Shown here in pieces: positions 6,077-8,641 of a stretch of 8,641 nt of DNA. The translations under genes and the position numbers were made by a program. The stretch's first letter is position 1, and every line of letters begins with the position of its first letter. Origin of the DNA: Anaerolineae bacterium. Its GTDB lineage: Bacteria; Chloroflexota; Anaerolineae; Anaerolineales; E44-bin32. The notes under the pieces were generated by a model. The model was not told where the DNA came from. It ran no database searches and saw only the letters and a program-made list of their open reading frames with translations. The stretch is from positions 1 through 8,641 of the forward strand of contig DAOVIK010000054.1 in the NCBI GenBank assembly GCA_030673735.1, read 5' to 3'.

Positions 6077-6826
6077 ATGAAGCACACGTTAATGGTACTC
6101 GTTCTCAGTTCACTGGTTCTCTTCGGTTGTGGTTTATCTTTTGATTCTTGGGGATTCTCAGAGAGGATTGATGGTTCGGGGAACATCATCACCGAGGACC
6201 GGGCCGTCTCGGACTTCACGCGCATTGAAATCTGGGGGTCGGGCGAGCTGATCGTCACCCAAGGTGATCATTACGCGCTCACAGTCGAAACCGATGACAA
6301 CTTAATGGCATACGTCGAGACCGAGGTGCAAGGTAGGACTCTCAAGCTGAGCTTCACGGAGGAAGCTCGCAACAAGAACCTGCAGCCCACACGGGGATTT
6401 GTGTTCCGCGTCACCTTGCCGGAGCTTGAGGATGTAGTAGTCGCCGGCTCTGGCGATATTTCGGCCGAGAGACTGGAAAGCGAAACGCTGACGGTCATCA
6501 TAGCAGGATCGGGTGACGTCCGCATAGACGATCTCGTTTCGGATGATCTCTCGGTGCAGATCACAGGATCCGGTGATATCGAGATAGCGGGAGTGGCTGC
6601 GGAGCAGAGCTTCAGCATCCTGGGATCTGGGTCGATCGAGACCGGCAACCTCCGGGGTGAAACGGTCGATGTAACCATCCCCGGGTCAGGATCGGCAACG
6701 GTTTGGGCAACCGACGAGCTGCGGGTGACCATCGCCGGGAGTGGAAACGTCGACTACTACGGAAGCGCCACCGTCACGCACAGCATCCTTGGTTCGGGAA
6801 ACATCTCTAGCCTGGGCGATAAGTAG
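6077..6826 (+). CDS. Head-GIN-domain lipoprotein (DUF2807-like beta-helix)
   Basis: Predicted cell-surface lipoprotein of 249 residues. The N terminus is a short signal peptide ending LFGC, with Cys18 as the likely lipidated residue. The rest resembles the putative auto-transporter adhesin, head GIN domain family (DUF2807), a right-handed beta-helix or solenoid. It opens with a strand-rich part containing FTRIEIWGSGELIVTQGD (47-64), typical of the family. Then GSG tripeptides repeat at residues 124, 144, 164, 183, 203, 221 and 239, spaced 18-20 residues apart, with earlier copies at 33 and 54. Each repeat marks a turn of the coil. The family is linked to surface binding, but its molecular role is not settled. 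ATG 6077 has GGAGGG (6065-6070) six bases upstream. A strong hairpin follows the stop, so the gene is probably monocistronic. Confidence 0.9.
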   Translation: MKHTLMVLVLSSLVLFGCGLSFDSWGFSERIDGSGNIITEDRAVSDFTRIEIWGSGELIVTQGDHYALTVETDDNLMAYVETEVQGRTLKLSFTEEARNKNLQPTRGFVFRVTLPELEDVVVAGSGDISAERLESETLTVIIAGSGDVRIDDLVSDDLSVQITGSGDIEIAGVAAEQSFSILGSGSIETGNLRGETVDVTIPGSGSATVWATDELRVTIAGSGNVDYYGSATVTHSILGSGNISSLGDK

Positions 6827-6841
6827 CCACGGGCTGTTATC

Positions 6842-6880
6842 AAGAGCAGATTGCCGGCAACTCGCCGGCAATCTGCTCTT
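6842..6880 (+). terminator. Strong perfect 17-bp terminator hairpin
   Basis: Arms 6842-6858 (AAGAGCAGATTGCCGGC) and 6864-6880 are perfectly complementary over 17 pairs around the loop AACTC. It starts 15 bases after the head-GIN stop and is followed by CCCACTTCTT, a weak pyrimidine tail. It very likely ends the head-GIN transcript. The rest of the 247-base gap (6881-7073) holds no convincing gene; near its end lies the promoter at 7021-7049. Confidence 0.75.
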
Positions 6881-7020
6881 CCCACTTCTTCGAGAAAGCA
6901 TCGGCGATTTGTGATATCTCTTGAGGCCCTTTTCCCCTGTCTCACCTACCGAAACCATGCGGCCCTTTGCTGAGAACTGGATCAGAAAACTGCCTGAATC
7001 TGGCGGAATAATTCCGTCCA

Positions 7021-7049
7021 TTGACGGAGCTTTGCTTTGCTTGTAGCAT
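7021..7049 (+). promoter_or_regulatory. Candidate sigma70-type promoter of FAD oxidase operon
   Basis: TTGACG (7021-7026, five of six for the -35) is followed after exactly 17 bases by TAGCAT (7044-7049, four of six for the -10). Transcription would begin near 7056, giving a short leader of about 18 bases before ATG 7074 that still contains the ribosome-binding GCGGGA at 7063-7068. It lies downstream of the strong terminator, so it would start a separate unit. Confidence 0.5.
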
Positions 7050-7073
7050 TCACCATCGATAAGCGGGATCACA

Positions 7074-8459
7074 ATGGAGCCTCTGCGAAATCTTGGCGAA
7101 GATGCGCTGAATCACTTGAGATCAATCGTGGGAGAGGAGCACGTCTCGATCAGCTCCGCTGATTTGGATCAGCACTCTCACGATGAGTCCTTTCACGAGG
7201 CGCATCAGCCGGCAGCGGTGGTTTGGCCGGGATCGACGCAGGAAGTCAGCGCGGTATTGAGCTACGCCAACCAGCATCGCATTCCGGTTACCCCCTGGGG
7301 AGCCGGGACGAGCCTGGAAGGGAACCCGATCCCGGTGCTGGGCGGCATTGTTCTGGACACGCTCCGCATGGATAAGATCCTGGAAGTCAGGGTGGGGGAT
7401 TTTCAGGTAGATGTACAGGCTGGAGTGCGCTACAAGGACATGAATGCGGCGCTTGCGCGGCATGGGCTCTTCTTCCCTCCTGATCCGGGTGCGAACGCCA
7501 GTATCGGAGGGATGATTGCCAACAATGCTTCTGGCACGCGCACGTTGCGTTACGGTTCAACGAGCGACAACGTGCTGCACCTGCAGGTTGTATTGCCCTC
7601 GGGGACGATCATTCACACGGGCACACGATCGGCCAAGACCGCTTCAGGTTACGATCTCAAGCGGCTGTTTGTCGGATCGGAGGGGACGTTGGGGGTCGTC
7701 TGTGAGGCGACCCTGCGCTTGGCGCCTGTTCCGGATAAGCTCAGCGCTGTGATCGCAAGCTTCTCTTCACCAGCGGGCGCGACCAACACGGTTTCGGCGA
7801 TCATTGGAAGTGGGATCGTTCCGGCGGCCCTGGAATTCCTCGATCTGGCCACGACACGCGCGCTCAATGCCTCCGGGGAATTTGAGCTTCCTGAGCACCC
7901 AACGCTGCTGATGGAGTTCCATGGCACGACCGATGAAGGATTGGCCCAGGAGCTCTCTGAGATCAAGGGGCTGTGCAAGGAAGAAGGCTGCCTGGACTTC
8001 AAGTCGGGATTAGGTCGTCAAGTGCGCGACCAGATGTGGCGCGCAAGGCACCAGAATTATGAGATCCAGGTGCGAAGCAATCCGGGAACGGCCTTCTTGA
8101 TCGTGGACGTCGCGGTTCCGGTCTCGCAGTATCCGCAGCTTGTCGAGGAGGCGGAAAAGGCGCTCGCTGCGCATGAGCTCCGAGGGAGCATGGTCGGCCA
8201 TGCCGGCGACGGCAACCTGCATCCGCTGGTTCCATATACTCCGGGCGACGCAGCGAGCTATGAAGTCGCCCTCGCCGCGCAGAAGGCGATCGTCGAGGCC
8301 GCGATTTCCTTGGGTGGCACTGCAACAGGCGAACATGGGGTGGGAATTGGCAAACGGCGCTTCATGGCCCTTGAGCATGGCGAGAGCCTGGATCTCATGC
8401 GAGCCATCAAGGAGACCATCGATCCCAACGGTATTCTCAATCCGGGCAAGATATTCTGA
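7074..8459 (+). CDS. FAD-binding oxidase, GlcD / D-lactate dehydrogenase type
   Basis: Predicted FAD-dependent 2-hydroxyacid dehydrogenase of the VAO/PCMH superfamily, oxidising D-lactate, glycolate or a similar acid to the keto acid. The FAD-binding domain (about 45-220) contains PVTPWGAGTSLEG (71-83), PPDPGANASIGGMIANNASG (135-154) and GSEGTLGVV (201-209). The C-terminal substrate domain has GHAGDGNLHP (375-384), whose two histidines, with Glu420, probably bind a metal, and GEHGVGIGKRRF (419-430) with the likely catalytic His421. It ends with DPNGILNPGKIF (450-461), the usual C terminus. At 461 residues it is full length and has no fused iron-sulfur domain, so it resembles stand-alone D-lactate dehydrogenases and GlcD. 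GCGGGA lies five bases before ATG 7074. An MBL-fold gene follows 31 bases downstream and is probably co-transcribed. The exact substrate is uncertain. Confidence 0.92.
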   Translation: MEPLRNLGEDALNHLRSIVGEEHVSISSADLDQHSHDESFHEAHQPAAVVWPGSTQEVSAVLSYANQHRIPVTPWGAGTSLEGNPIPVLGGIVLDTLRMDKILEVRVGDFQVDVQAGVRYKDMNAALARHGLFFPPDPGANASIGGMIANNASGTRTLRYGSTSDNVLHLQVVLPSGTIIHTGTRSAKTASGYDLKRLFVGSEGTLGVVCEATLRLAPVPDKLSAVIASFSSPAGATNTVSAIIGSGIVPAALEFLDLATTRALNASGEFELPEHPTLLMEFHGTTDEGLAQELSEIKGLCKEEGCLDFKSGLGRQVRDQMWRARHQNYEIQVRSNPGTAFLIVDVAVPVSQYPQLVEEAEKALAAHELRGSMVGHAGDGNLHPLVPYTPGDAASYEVALAAQKAIVEAAISLGGTATGEHGVGIGKRRFMALEHGESLDLMRAIKETIDPNGILNPGKIF

Positions 8460-8490
8460 CCTGGAGCTGCCGGAGAAGAGTCCTTCAAGC

Positions 8491-8641
8491 ATGTTGAAGA
8501 CCAGTCGTTTCGGTGCCGTTACACGAATCGATACCGCCAAGAACCTGCCCGTGCTTGGTGGATACTGGACGACTGCCTATCTAGTCGATGGCATGCTGAT
8601 CGACACCGGCTGTGCACATGCGGCGCCGGAACTGGTTCGGG
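8491..8641 (+). CDS. MBL-fold metallo-hydrolase, N-terminal fragment (runs off window)
   Basis: An open frame starting at ATG 8491 and continuing past the window end; only 50 residues are visible. The sequence reads MLKTSRFGAVTRID, then GGYWTTAYLVDGMLIDTGC, then HAAPELVR. This is the first beta-sheet of a metallo-beta-lactamase fold, where a strand ends in the 'LIDTG' turn before the metal-binding HxHxDH motif, which would lie beyond the window. GGAGAAGAG (8472-8480) lies ten bases upstream and supports the start. The gap of 31 bases from the FAD oxidase suggests one operon. MBL-fold enzymes include glyoxalase II, lactonases and others; the visible part does not tell which. Confidence 0.75.
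   Translation, partial: MLKTSRFGAVTRIDTAKNLPVLGGYWTTAYLVDGMLIDTGCAHAAPELVR

Noticed and set aside
6957..7046. Short + strand ORF of 29 codons from ATG 6957
   Set aside because: No ribosome binding site, and it ends inside the promoter-like region; it looks like chance.
6686..7072. Minus-strand ORF across the gap after the head-GIN gene
   Set aside because: It reads through the strong hairpin and the 3' end of the head-GIN gene, has no recognisable motif and is best seen as a chance frame.

Overview
The window is a compact run of nine protein genes, all on the + strand. The last one is cut by the window end. Gaps between genes run from about 30 to 250 bases. I saw no rRNA, tRNA, CRISPR array, transposase, integrase or phage gene. 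Base composition is moderately GC-rich (by eye, high fifties percent) and looks even throughout, so nothing suggests a recently acquired island. A deazaflavin (F420)-type oxidoreductase, a divergent PlsY-like membrane protein, Ntn-hydrolase and head-GIN lipoproteins and a small beta-flower protein together suggest a free-living bacterium. An uncultured Chloroflexota (Anaerolineae-like) is my best guess, but this is an inference at about 50% confidence.

Layout. (1) 118-2053: a small 4-fold-beta-flower-type protein, a tandem-GNAT acetyltransferase, a perfect 12-bp hairpin, and a HEAT-repeat protein. (2) 2123-4436: a saccharopine/L-lysine-dehydrogenase-like NAD(P) enzyme, closely followed by a secreted lipoprotein of the choloylglycine-hydrolase (linear amide C-N hydrolase) Ntn superfamily. 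(3) 4552-5990: a candidate promoter, a PlsY-family membrane protein that lacks key catalytic residues, a GC-rich hairpin, and a deazaflavin-dependent nitroreductase-family protein with a C-terminal transmembrane tail ending in six arginines. (4) 6077-6880: a head-GIN lipoprotein made of about 20-residue GSG repeats, followed by a perfect 17-bp terminator-like hairpin. (5) 7021-8641: a good sigma70-like promoter, a GlcD/D-lactate-dehydrogenase-type FAD oxidase, and the start of an MBL-fold hydrolase.

How the genes may work together. Most look like separate housekeeping or accessory units. Two pairs may be functional. The lysine-dehydrogenase-like enzyme and the amide hydrolase could release and then oxidise an amino acid. 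The FAD oxidase and MBL hydrolase could be linked through D-lactate or another 2-hydroxy acid. Both pairings are inferred from adjacency only. I found no clear, undescribed multi-gene system. The best leads are the catalytically degenerate PlsY paralogue, the arginine-tailed F420-type enzyme, the lipid-anchored autoprocessing Ntn hydrolase, and a marked excess of GATC sites.
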